A stretch of DNA of 64,000 nt, taken from positions 1 to 64,000 of the forward strand of contig JADZFO010000051.1 in assembly GCA_020849855.1 (NCBI GenBank), written 5' to 3'. How positions within the stretch are numbered: the stretch's first letter is position 1; each line of letters begins with the position of its first letter. The notes under the pieces were generated by a model, which ran no database searches, was not told the origin of the DNA, and saw only the letters and a list, made by a program, of their open reading frames with translations. The stretch comes from a bacterium. Lineage in GTDB: Bacteria > 4484-113 > JAFGCY01. Shown here piece by piece: positions 32,455 to 40,939 of the stretch. The position numbers and the translations under genes were made by a program.

Positions 32455-35400
32455 GCTGCCCCCCCAGCATGAAGACAGCGGACTGGTCGACAACCTGCGC
32501 CTTGAAGAAGGCAGCATACCGGCCGGTACATCTGCTGAAGAAGCCGCCCGACTGCGCCGCATTGAAAGCGGCATCATCGTGCGCCCGGGGCTGTTCCCAA
32601 GCATAGTCAACTACTGCGTATCCAACCCTTTCATCACGATAGCCGGCATCGGCCTGATCGTGCTGCTGGGCATCCTCAGCCTGCGACAGCTGAAGCTCGA
32701 CGCGCTGCCTGACCTATCCGACAACCAGGTCGTGGTGATTGCCGACTGGATGGGCCGTTCGCCTGAGGTGATTGACGACCAGGTGGCCTATCCGCTCAGC
32801 ACCCTGCTGGCGGCGTTGCCCCACATCAAGGACATCCGGACCATGAGCAGCTTCGGCGTCTGCATGGTCTACATCATCTTTGACGACGAAGTGGATATCT
32901 ACTGGGCCCGCACCAGGGTGGGAGAACGCCTGGCCCTGGCCCGCGACCGCCTGCCTGCCGGAGTAACGCCGATGATGGGCCCGGAGGGCACCGGCGTCGG
33001 CCATGTCTACTGGTACCTGGTGGAGAACGACTCCGACCCGAATACACCGGCCTATGACCTGGCCCAGCTGCGCTCGCTGCAGGACTGGTACATCCGTTAC
33101 CAGCTCAGCACCGTGCCGGGCGTGGCCGAGGTGGCCAGCGGCGGCGGCTTCGAGCGTGAGTACCACGTCGACCTTGACCCCCTGCTGCTGCGCAAGTACA
33201 TGATCATGCCGGACCAGGTGCGCACGGCCCTGGAGAAGTCCAACAGCGACGTGGGCGCGCGGGTGCTGGAAAACAGCGACCTGGAATTCTATGTCCGCTC
33301 GCGCGGCTATCTGGGCAGCGGGCGCGAGACGACCGCCGGCGAGAATTCAGCCGGGGCGGCGCTGGCCCGTGGCGCGGACGCCGTGATGGCCGACCTGCGG
33401 CAGGTTGTGGTGACACACGACCAGGGCGGCACGCCCGTGCGCCTTGGCATGCTGGGGAAGGTGCAGCTGGGCTCCGCCCAGCGCCGCGGTGTGATTGACC
33501 ACGACGGCACTGGCGAGGCAGTCACCGGCATCATCGTCATGCGCTACGGCGAGAACGCCAAGAGCGTCATCGACGCGGTCAAGGAAAAGCTGGTTGAGGT
33601 CCGGCGCGGACTGCCGGAAGGCGTTGTTGTCACCACGGCCCATGACCGCTCCTGGCTGATCGAAAAGAGCGTCGAGACCCTGACGGACTCACTGGTCGAG
33701 GAAGGCCTGGTCGTCATCGCGGTGATCCTGCTCTTCCTGCTTTCCGTGCGCCCCAGCCTGGTTGTCATCTCCACCCTGCCCGTCGCGGTTCTGCTGGGCT
33801 TCATCGGCATGTATCTGCTGGACATCTCCAGCAACATCATGAGCCTGGGTGGCGTGGCCATTGCGGTCGGCGTGATCGTGGACGACGGCATCGTGATGAC
33901 CGAGAACTGCCACCGGCACCTGGCGGAGCTTTGGGACCGCTGCCGCCGTGAGGGTCGCCGGCCCAGCGGGGCTGAAGTCACACTGACCATCAAGCGCGCA
34001 GCGCAGCAGATCAGCAAGCCGGCCTTCGTCACCACCCTGATCATCATCTGCGGCTTTGCCCCGGTCTTCTTCCTCACCGGCCAGGAAGGCAAGCTCTTCA
34101 CCCCGCTGGCCTGGACCAAGAGCCTGGTGATGATCGCCTCGGCCCTGATGGCGGTCACCTTTGTGCCGGTAATGATGCGCCTGCTGATGCGCACGCGCAT
34201 GCTGCCTGAGGAAAACAACCCGCTGAACAAGGTCCTCAACCGCATCTACGAGCCGCCCCTGCGCCTGGCCCTGGAGCTGCGCTGGCTGACCATAGGCCTG
34301 GCTGTCGCCGCCCTGCTGCTGTCCTGGCCGGTCTACCGCAGCCTGGGCAGCGAGTTCATGCCTAACCTCAACGAGGGCGAGCTGGTCTATATGCCGACCA
34401 CGCTGCCCAATGTGACGGCTACCGAAGCCAAGCGCCTGACCCAGCTTACCGACCGCATCATGATGCAGCACCCGATGGTGGCCAACGTGGTTGGCAAGGC
34501 CGGCCGCGCCGATACCGCGACGGACCCGGCCCCCCTGAGCATGATCGAGAGCTTCGTGCAGTTCCGCGAGGTGCTGGAGCACCGGCCCTTCCCCGGCTGG
34601 GACGCGGGCCCGGCAGGCATCACGGCCTGGCTGGCCAGCCGCAGCTGGAAGGAGTTGCCGGCCTGGAGCCCGGAGTTTGAGGACAAGGCCATCTGGATCG
34701 CTTCAGAGAAGAAGCTCTATTCCGGCGCCGGCGGAAGCTGGCGCGAGATAGACGAGCGCTACCGCGACTATGACACCAGCGATATCCGCAACGACCTGGA
34801 CGGCATGATCCGCGTACCGGGCATGACCAACGGCTGGACCATGCCCATCATCAACCGCATCCAGATGCTGGCGACGGGCGTGCGGACGGACCTTGGCATC
34901 AAGATTTACGGCTCCGATGCGGAGCAGCTCAGCCAGCTGGCGCTGCAGGCGGCGCGGATCGCCGAGAACGTCCGGGGCATCAAGGACGCCTTCCCCGAGA
35001 AGCTCACCGGCGGCCGTTATCTGGATGTGGAGATCGACCGCGAGGCCTGCGCCCGCTATGGCCTGAACATTGGCGAAGTGCAGTCCATGCTGGAGATGAG
35101 CATTGGGGGCATGGCCGCGACAACAACCGTTGAGGGCCGCGAACGCTACCGCGTGCAGCTGCGCTATGCGGCGGACTTCCGCGACAGCCCGCAGGCGATC
35201 GGTGAGATGCTGGTCGACACGCCGCACCAGGGGGCTATCCCGCTGCGCACTGTGGCCAAGGTCAGCTACAGCTCGGGGCCAAGTATGGTGGCAGCGGAGA
35301 ACGGCCTGCTGCGCTCGGTGGTCTTCGCCAATGTGCGTGACCGTGACCTGGTGGGCACGGTGGAGGACCTGACGCAGCAGCTTGAAAAGGGCCTGAACCT

Positions 35401-35998
35401 GCCGCCGGGCTACTACTTCCGCATCGCCGGCCAGTGGGAGAACATCGAGCGGGCCCGCGAGCGCCTAGCCATCCTGATGCCGGTCGTGCTGCTGATCGTG
35501 TTCATCTTCCTGTACTTCACCTTCAATGACATGACCGATACCCTGGTCGTGCTGGTCAGCCTGCCCTTCGCCTTCATCGGCGGTGTCTGGCTGATCTACC
35601 TGCTCGACATAAACATCTCGGTCGCAGTATGGGTGGGCTTCATCGCCTTATATGGCACAGCAGTAAACACCGGTGTATTGATGATGGTGTATCTGCAGGA
35701 GGCCCTGGACCACCGCCTGGTGAAGGGCTGGCTGCGCCCGGGCGATATCTACAGCGCCACCATTGAGGGCGCCGCCAAGCGTCTGCGGCCGAAGCTGATG
35801 ACCGTCTCCTGCTCGCTGGTGGGCCTGCTGCCCCTGATGTGGGCCAAGGGCATCGGCGCCGATGTGATGAAGCCGGTTGCCGCGCCGCTGATCGGCGGCA
35901 TGCTGAGCAGCACCGTCATGGTGCTCTTCGTCATCCCGGTGCTCTTCTTCTGGGTCCGCAGCTGGCAGTACAGAAAGCTCGTCCGGCGTCCGTCTTAA
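32447..35998 (+). CDS. cusA: CusA-like heavy-metal RND efflux pump
   Basis: A 1183-residue proton-driven inner-membrane transporter of the HME-RND family. Family segments include LDALPDLSDNQVVVIADWMGRSPEVIDDQVAYPLS, the TM4 proton-relay Asp in VGVIVDDGIVMTENC, and EFMPNLNEGELVYMPTTLPNV ... GKAGRADTATDPAPLSMIE. The Met-rich path and the neighbouring NosL and CusB metal sites favour Cu(I)/Ag(I) over Zn/Co/Ni. It is about 130 residues longer than E. coli CusA, with an N-terminal extension of some 45 residues and extra segments in the porter domain. ATG 32447 overlaps cusB (ATGGCTGA). Confidence 0.92.
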   Translation: MAELPPQHEDSGLVDNLRLEEGSIPAGTSAEEAARLRRIESGIIVRPGLFPSIVNYCVSNPFITIAGIGLIVLLGILSLRQLKLDALPDLSDNQVVVIADWMGRSPEVIDDQVAYPLSTLLAALPHIKDIRTMSSFGVCMVYIIFDDEVDIYWARTRVGERLALARDRLPAGVTPMMGPEGTGVGHVYWYLVENDSDPNTPAYDLAQLRSLQDWYIRYQLSTVPGVAEVASGGGFEREYHVDLDPLLLRKYMIMPDQVRTALEKSNSDVGARVLENSDLEFYVRSRGYLGSGRETTAGENSAGAALARGADAVMADLRQVVVTHDQGGTPVRLGMLGKVQLGSAQRRGVIDHDGTGEAVTGIIVMRYGENAKSVIDAVKEKLVEVRRGLPEGVVVTTAHDRSWLIEKSVETLTDSLVEEGLVVIAVILLFLLSVRPSLVVISTLPVAVLLGFIGMYLLDISSNIMSLGGVAIAVGVIVDDGIVMTENCHRHLAELWDRCRREGRRPSGAEVTLTIKRAAQQISKPAFVTTLIIICGFAPVFFLTGQEGKLFTPLAWTKSLVMIASALMAVTFVPVMMRLLMRTRMLPEENNPLNKVLNRIYEPPLRLALELRWLTIGLAVAALLLSWPVYRSLGSEFMPNLNEGELVYMPTTLPNVTATEAKRLTQLTDRIMMQHPMVANVVGKAGRADTATDPAPLSMIESFVQFREVLEHRPFPGWDAGPAGITAWLASRSWKELPAWSPEFEDKAIWIASEKKLYSGAGGSWREIDERYRDYDTSDIRNDLDGMIRVPGMTNGWTMPIINRIQMLATGVRTDLGIKIYGSDAEQLSQLALQAARIAENVRGIKDAFPEKLTGGRYLDVEIDREACARYGLNIGEVQSMLEMSIGGMAATTTVEGRERYRVQLRYAADFRDSPQAIGEMLVDTPHQGAIPLRTVAKVSYSSGPSMVAAENGLLRSVVFANVRDRDLVGTVEDLTQQLEKGLNLPPGYYFRIAGQWENIERARERLAILMPVVLLIVFIFLYFTFNDMTDTLVVLVSLPFAFIGGVWLIYLLDINISVAVWVGFIALYGTAVNTGVLMMVYLQEALDHRLVKGWLRPGDIYSATIEGAAKRLRPKLMTVSCSLVGLLPLMWAKGIGADVMKPVAAPLIGGMLSSTVMVLFVIPVLFFWVRSWQYRKLVRRPS

Positions 35999-36019
35999 CC
36001 TGGGCCGGGCCGGCCCGAA

Positions 36020-36025
36020 TATAAT
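36020..36025 (+). promoter_or_regulatory. -10 box of rodA
   Basis: An exact TATAAT lies 6 nt before the GTG start at 36032, with no Shine-Dalgarno between. This predicts a leaderless rodA mRNA; the -35 is weak. Confidence 0.6.
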
Positions 36026-36031
36026 CCCGGC

Positions 36032-37150
36032 GTGGGAAGATTCCTCTTCGACTGGCCCCTCTTCATCATGGGACTGCTTTTGTCCCTGTGCGGGCTTGTC
36101 TTCGTTTACAGCGCGACCTGGCAGGAGATGGACCCGCCGGGGCCCTACTTCTCACGCAAGTTCATTGTCCAGACCATAGCCTTTATGCTGGCCCTGCTGG
36201 CCTTCCATTTCCTGCGGCGCTGGAAATGGAACATCCGGCCCACATCCTGGATCTGGTTCGCCTACGGCGCAATCATGCTGTTGCTGGGCGTTGTGCTGAT
36301 CCCGGGTGTCAGCGGCGGCACGGCGAACTCCTGGATCGTTCTGGGGCCGGTCAACCTGCAGCCCAGCGAGTTCGCCAAGGTGATATTCATCATGCTGCTG
36401 GCCTGGATGTACAGCGGCGAGGCCGGCCAGATCCAGGCCGCCTACTTCCGCGCGCTGGGCATTCTGGTCAGCATGGTGGGCATCCTGCTTTTGCAGCCTG
36501 ACCTTGGCACCAGCATGGTCTTTGTCTTTACCTTCTTCCTGATGAGCCTGGCCGCCGGGGTAAAGGGGCGCCTGCTGCTGCTGACGATGCTGGGCATGTT
36601 CCTGCTGGCCCTGCCGGCCTGGTTCTTTGTGCTGCACGACTATCAGAAGAACCGCCTGAAGATCTTCATCTTCCACGACACCGACCCGCAGGGCATTGGC
36701 TACCAGGTGAACCAGAGCGAGATCGCCGTCGGCAGCGGCGGTGTGTGGGGCAAGGGCTTCCTGCAGGGCACCCAGAACCGCGGGGACTTTGTCCCCGAGG
36801 ACGAGAACGACTTCATCTTCACGGTCATCGCCGAGGAGTTCGGCCTCTTCGGCTGCAGCATCGTGCTGCTGCTATTCCTGCTGCTGATCGCGCGGGTGCT
36901 GGCGCTGAGCCGAAGCGCCCAGAGCCAGTATGAGCGCATGCTCTGCTTTGGCGCGGCCGGCGTGTTCCTGTTCCAGCTATATGTCAGCGTGGGCATGACC
37001 ATGCGCCTGTCGCCGGTCACCGGAATCCCCCTGCCCTTCATCAGCGCCGGCGGCTCGGCACTGATCGCCATGTGGGTCCTGCTGGCCATCCTGGAATCGA
37101 TCTACCTGACCAGCCGACGGGTCAACCGGCCGGGCAAAAGCCTGCGCTAG
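36032..37150 (+). CDS. rodA: SEDS peptidoglycan glycosyltransferase RodA
   Basis: A 372-residue protein with about ten membrane helices that polymerises lipid II for side-wall growth with a class B PBP. Family segments are GGTANSWIVLGPVNLQPSEFAKV, QPDLGTSMVF, YQVNQSEIAVGSGGVWGKGFLQGTQ, the catalytic Asp region VPEDENDFIFTVIAEEFGL and GIPLPFISAGGSALI. The GSGGVWGKG and GTQ forms fit RodA rather than FtsW. No PBP2, MreB or MreC gene is adjacent. The GTG start has TATAAT 6 nt upstream. It is transcribed away from the efflux operon end. Confidence 0.9.
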   Translation: MGRFLFDWPLFIMGLLLSLCGLVFVYSATWQEMDPPGPYFSRKFIVQTIAFMLALLAFHFLRRWKWNIRPTSWIWFAYGAIMLLLGVVLIPGVSGGTANSWIVLGPVNLQPSEFAKVIFIMLLAWMYSGEAGQIQAAYFRALGILVSMVGILLLQPDLGTSMVFVFTFFLMSLAAGVKGRLLLLTMLGMFLLALPAWFFVLHDYQKNRLKIFIFHDTDPQGIGYQVNQSEIAVGSGGVWGKGFLQGTQNRGDFVPEDENDFIFTVIAEEFGLFGCSIVLLLFLLLIARVLALSRSAQSQYERMLCFGAAGVFLFQLYVSVGMTMRLSPVTGIPLPFISAGGSALIAMWVLLAILESIYLTSRRVNRPGKSLR

Positions 37151-37164
37151 GCCTGCATGGAGGC

Positions 37165-37198
37165 AAAAAAGAGGGCCCTGTCTGGCAGGACAGGGCCC
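37165..37198 (-). terminator. Intrinsic terminator of the downstream PGRS-like lipoprotein gene
   Basis: A 10-bp perfect stem GGGCCCTGTC/GACAGGGCCC (37173-37182 with 37189-37198) is followed on the minus strand by CTCTTTTTT. It lies 26 nt after the stop codon at 37224. On the plus strand it may also limit rodA read-through, but no T-tract follows there. Confidence 0.85.
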
Positions 37199-37223
37199 GG
37201 AGGTGCCATCCAAGGCAGAGCAG

Positions 37224-40200
37224 TTAGGGATCTGTGATGTAGATGAGCTGGATTGCCGTCGTCCAGTTGGGCGGACAGGCAATACGCCAGATCGGGTCAG
37301 GCATCAGGCCGCCGAAGTCGAGGTTCTGTTCCACCGGGTCATCACCCGGCAGATGCGTCACCTCATCCAGGGCGCCAAGGTACATGGTACTCAGGTCACC
37401 GGGGTCGCGCAGATCAAGATATCCACCCAGCGTTGTGGCCAGCAGCTCGCGGTTCTCACGGATGAACAGGCGGCTGCTGAGCAGGCCCAGCGGGTCGCCT
37501 TCCGTCAGGTTGACCTGGCTGAAGTCCATCTCCAGCGAGACGGTCTGGTCACTGCTGGTGTTCTGCATCTGGAAATAGGTGGTGTTCGAGAGCAGGTCCG
37601 TATCCCAGAAAGCGCCGTTCGCCACCGGCACATGCCAGGTGAAGGGCACTGTGCCGACCTGGGTCAGCGTGGAGAGGCTGAAGAGCACGGCATCGCCGCT
37701 GAAACCATCCGCTATGTACTCGGGCCCAGGGCCGCTGTCCTCAGGGAGGATTGAGCTGAGCGGGATGAACCACTCGACCGGACAGACATCCTCGCCGGAG
37801 AAACCGTTCAGGCCGCTGTTTTGCTGCGGGTCCGCGCCAAGGGCAACGGCCTGGCCACCCGGGCCGGGCGCGCCGCCGTTGCAGCCGTCGCCGCCGTTTC
37901 CGCCGTTGCCGCCGCTGGCCTGGGCCGAGCCTTCTGCACCCTCAGTAAGCAGAACGTCCGTCCCGCTCGCAGCGCCGGCCTGACCGCCCTGTGAGGTGGC
38001 CGCGCCACCATCGCCGCCGTCGCCGCCGGCTTCAACCTTGAGGCAGGCTCCACCGGCCTGGCCCAGGCCGCCGGTGGAGATCGCCGCGCCGCCATCACCG
38101 CTGGTCGCCCCGCCGCCGCTGGTACCAGCCAGGGCGCCAAAGCTGGCATCGCCGCCTTCACCGCCGATCGCCGTCGCGTCGCCGCCATTGCCGCCGGTTC
38201 CGCCGCAGGGGCAGAGATTCAGGCCACCGTCGCCGCCAAGGGCAGTGGCGCTGCCGCCATGGCCCGCGCGCACTGCAGCCAGGTTCAGGCTGCTGAGGCC
38301 GGCGACTTCGCCGCGGACAAAGATACCAAAGAACACGTCGGCGCCATCGCCGCCCTCGGCGCTCGCCAGGCAGCCTTCGGTGGCTTCGCAGCCATTCGTA
38401 CCAGCGGCGCCGATTGCGACGGCTGCGCCGCCGTCGCCACCCTTGCCGGGGTCGATGTCCAGGCTGCCGTTCTCGAGCGCGATGCCGGTGGCGGAGGTGA
38501 AGCGGAAGCGACCCGGCAGGCCGCCCTGTCCACCCTGGGCAAAGGCCGGGCAGCAGACCGGAGCGCTGGCGTTGCCGCCCCGGCCGCCTTCCGCCATGCT
38601 GAGGCTGACATTGCTGAAGCTCAGTTGCTCGCCGCTGTGGATGCGCAGGCGGTAAGCATCACCGCCGCGGGCGCCAAAGGCGCTGCAGTCGGTGACGTCC
38701 GGCGCCGGCCGGCCGGCCGGCCCGGTCAGGCTCCATTCTGTGCAGTTGATGTCTGCGTCATTGGCATAGATGCGGTAGACCACCCGCTGGACGCCCGGGC
38801 TGGCCAGGGGCTGCTGGCCCCAGTCGCCGCTGAGCTGCCAGATGTGCTCGGCCGCGCTGGCGCTGCGGCTTTCCAGGCCACGCGGGCTGCCGCCGCTGAA
38901 GGTCAGGCCCTGCGAACGCAGCTGGCTGCCTTCGCGCAGGGGACCGCCCTGCTGCTCATGCATCAGGGTGAAGGGATAGCTCCCCGGGTTCATGTCTGTA
39001 TCTGTATCGGTAACCACGCTCTGGGGATCGACCAGCTCAGCCGGGCTTTCCACCAGATAGAAGTTGCCGGCGTTCTCAAGCTGCGAGTCAGGACCGAAGG
39101 TCACATCTCCATGCGCCTCGATCTTGATCGACCAGGCATCGTTGCCGCTGCCGGCGGGGTTGGGGGTGCTGGTCTGCAGTGTCAGCTTGCCATTAACCGT
39201 AAGGTCGCCCTCAACAATGATGTAAAGGTCGCAGTCGACAGCTTTCAGTTCGCCATCGATGGTCAGGTCATTGGAGAAGGTCAGCACGGAGCAGTCCTCG
39301 ACCTCGCTGATCTCAGCATCCGGTACAAGGACCGGGTTGGTGAAGGTCGTGTCTTCGCTGATCGTGGCGGGCAGCAGCTCCGTTCCCAGCGGCGTGGCCA
39401 GCAGCGTGCGGGAGTTGCGGTCAACATTCGGATTTGGTGTGGCGCTGTCCTGCGCCCGCACCGCAAAGGCATACTGCGTGCCGTTGGTCAGGCCGGTGAC
39501 CTGTCCGCTGAGTGTGCCGGCCGGGAAGCTCAGGAAGCTGGTGCTGTTGAAGTCGACCGTGCCGCCTTCATTGAAGTACACGCGGTAGCTGACCGGCGGT
39601 GAAGTCGCGTCGGTGGCCTCGCCCCAGGTCACATTGGCGCTGCCATCACCGGCATCCACGCTGATGATGCCGGGGTTCTGGAAATCGGTCCACACCGGGG
39701 CAATGATGTCGCCGGTGATCCCGCCGCTGACATTAACCGAGTTGGAGGCAATGCCGGACTCCGCTGTGCCGCTGGGGTCAGAAACCGGCCGGACCCAGAC
39801 CAGGGAATCCTCGGGCTCGATCAGCGCGGACACGGAAGCGTCATAGCCCAGCCGCACCTGCGAAGGATCACCAAGGCGCTGCACCTCCGGGCTGCCAGCG
39901 CCCGGGGCAAAGGGGAAGCTCAGCAGCAGCTCAGCGGCACCGTTATCGCCCGCGTCATAGTCTTCCTGAGTGCCGCGGTAGATCTCGAAAGCATCGACGC
40001 GGGTCAGGAAGTTCAGGCCGATGGGAGTAAGGTCCTGAACATTGATGCGGCCATCGGCGCTGCCGTCGACCACAGCTTCAATGGAGTTAGGCGAGGCTTC
40101 AGGCACCTGATCGCCAAAGCGGATGCCGATGGGGGTCAGGTCGCTGACGGCGACGCGGCCATCCTGGTTGTAGTCGCCAACGTTGTAATAGCTGAAGGTT

Positions 40201-40790
40201 ACAGAACCTGAGTCAGTGTCGACATCCAGGTCCGGGATGCGGCTGGGTTCAGCCTTGGGGGCCTTGCTGCTGCTGCGCTGCACGGTCGCCGGGCCCGGCA
40301 CAAAGCGGAAGGACACGATCTCAAAACTGCCGCTGGCGCCGGAATTCGTATCCAGCTCCGGCAGTACCGCCGCGAAGTAAGCCGTGGCGCGCCCATTGGC
40401 CCGGGCCGGCTCGTTCAGCAGCGAAAGATGCAGCAGAGCCCCGTCGCCCGCCGGCCAGTCAGAGGGCCGCGTTTCCAGGGGATGGCTGTCCCTGGAGTCA
40501 TACTCCAGCTCCAGGAATGCAGCCCGCAGATCTGAGGCGTTCTGGCTGCTGACGCTGACCAGGGTCTCAGCACCGCTGCGGGTGACCTGGAGCTGGAAGT
40601 CGGAAGCCCCGCCATAGCGGAATGACTCATCCAGCACACGCAGGACAAAGCCATCCCTGCGCGCCGCAATGCGGCCAGGCTCTTCAACTGGCGCGCCAGC
40701 AGTACTGCTCAGGCTGTTGCCTGCGCCACCGCAACCAGTCAGCAGCGCAGCCAAAAGCAGCACCGCCTTCAGGTGATTTTGCCTTTTCAT
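37224..40790 (-). CDS. Giant surface lipoprotein: cohesin-like, dockerin, FnIII, PGRS-like
   Basis: An 1188-residue lipoprotein (lipobox LLTGC, Cys20). Visible parts in order: a cohesin-like beta sandwich (about 45-165); dockerin loops GDYNQDGRVAVSDLTPIGI and DGSADGRINVQDLTPIGL (205-260); an FnIII-like domain (about 385-455); a beta-solenoid-like stretch (DLTIDGELKAVDCDLYIIVEGDLTVNGKLTL); a Gly-rich domain (about 730-990) of GGxGGxATAxGG repeats with scattered Cys; and a C-terminal beta domain. ATG 40790 follows GGAGG by 8 nt. It is the 3' member of a tandem pair with 40940-44500. There is no enzyme motif; a surface or adhesive role is inferred. Confidence 0.8.
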   Translation of the reverse strand: MKRQNHLKAVLLLAALLTGCGGAGNSLSSTAGAPVEEPGRIAARRDGFVLRVLDESFRYGGASDFQLQVTRSGAETLVSVSSQNASDLRAAFLELEYDSRDSHPLETRPSDWPAGDGALLHLSLLNEPARANGRATAYFAAVLPELDTNSGASGSFEIVSFRFVPGPATVQRSSSKAPKAEPSRIPDLDVDTDSGSVTFSYYNVGDYNQDGRVAVSDLTPIGIRFGDQVPEASPNSIEAVVDGSADGRINVQDLTPIGLNFLTRVDAFEIYRGTQEDYDAGDNGAAELLLSFPFAPGAGSPEVQRLGDPSQVRLGYDASVSALIEPEDSLVWVRPVSDPSGTAESGIASNSVNVSGGITGDIIAPVWTDFQNPGIISVDAGDGSANVTWGEATDATSPPVSYRVYFNEGGTVDFNSTSFLSFPAGTLSGQVTGLTNGTQYAFAVRAQDSATPNPNVDRNSRTLLATPLGTELLPATISEDTTFTNPVLVPDAEISEVEDCSVLTFSNDLTIDGELKAVDCDLYIIVEGDLTVNGKLTLQTSTPNPAGSGNDAWSIKIEAHGDVTFGPDSQLENAGNFYLVESPAELVDPQSVVTDTDTDMNPGSYPFTLMHEQQGGPLREGSQLRSQGLTFSGGSPRGLESRSASAAEHIWQLSGDWGQQPLASPGVQRVVYRIYANDADINCTEWSLTGPAGRPAPDVTDCSAFGARGGDAYRLRIHSGEQLSFSNVSLSMAEGGRGGNASAPVCCPAFAQGGQGGLPGRFRFTSATGIALENGSLDIDPGKGGDGGAAVAIGAAGTNGCEATEGCLASAEGGDGADVFFGIFVRGEVAGLSSLNLAAVRAGHGGSATALGGDGGLNLCPCGGTGGNGGDATAIGGEGGDASFGALAGTSGGGATSGDGGAAISTGGLGQAGGACLKVEAGGDGGDGGAATSQGGQAGAASGTDVLLTEGAEGSAQASGGNGGNGGDGCNGGAPGPGGQAVALGADPQQNSGLNGFSGEDVCPVEWFIPLSSILPEDSGPGPEYIADGFSGDAVLFSLSTLTQVGTVPFTWHVPVANGAFWDTDLLSNTTYFQMQNTSSDQTVSLEMDFSQVNLTEGDPLGLLSSRLFIRENRELLATTLGGYLDLRDPGDLSTMYLGALDEVTHLPGDDPVEQNLDFGGLMPDPIWRIACPPNWTTAIQLIYITDP

Positions 40791-40891
40791 CAAGCCGGCC
40801 TCCAGATATGAAGCGCACAGTGGGTTATTCAGCCGGACGGCGCAGGGGCCTGCGCCTCTGCCCAAGTTTAACAAATGGCCGGATTGAAGCC

Positions 40892-40938
40892 AACGCTGCG
40901 GCCGGGCAGTCGCAGGATAACTGCCCGGCCGCCAGCGT
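40892..40938 (-). terminator. Long GC-rich hairpin after the upstream PGRS-like lipoprotein gene
   Basis: Arms of about 18 bp (40892-40910 and 40920-40938) pair with one bulge immediately after the stop codon. The tail (TTGGCTTC) is only weakly T-rich, so it may stabilise the mRNA end or end transcription partly. Confidence 0.5.
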
Positions 40939-40939
40939 T

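Noticed and set aside
38259-39602. A 447-codon plus-strand frame inside the giant lipoprotein gene
   Set aside because: The minus-strand frame has a lipobox, dockerin loops and FnIII motifs. The plus-strand frame shows no domain and is an overlap artefact.
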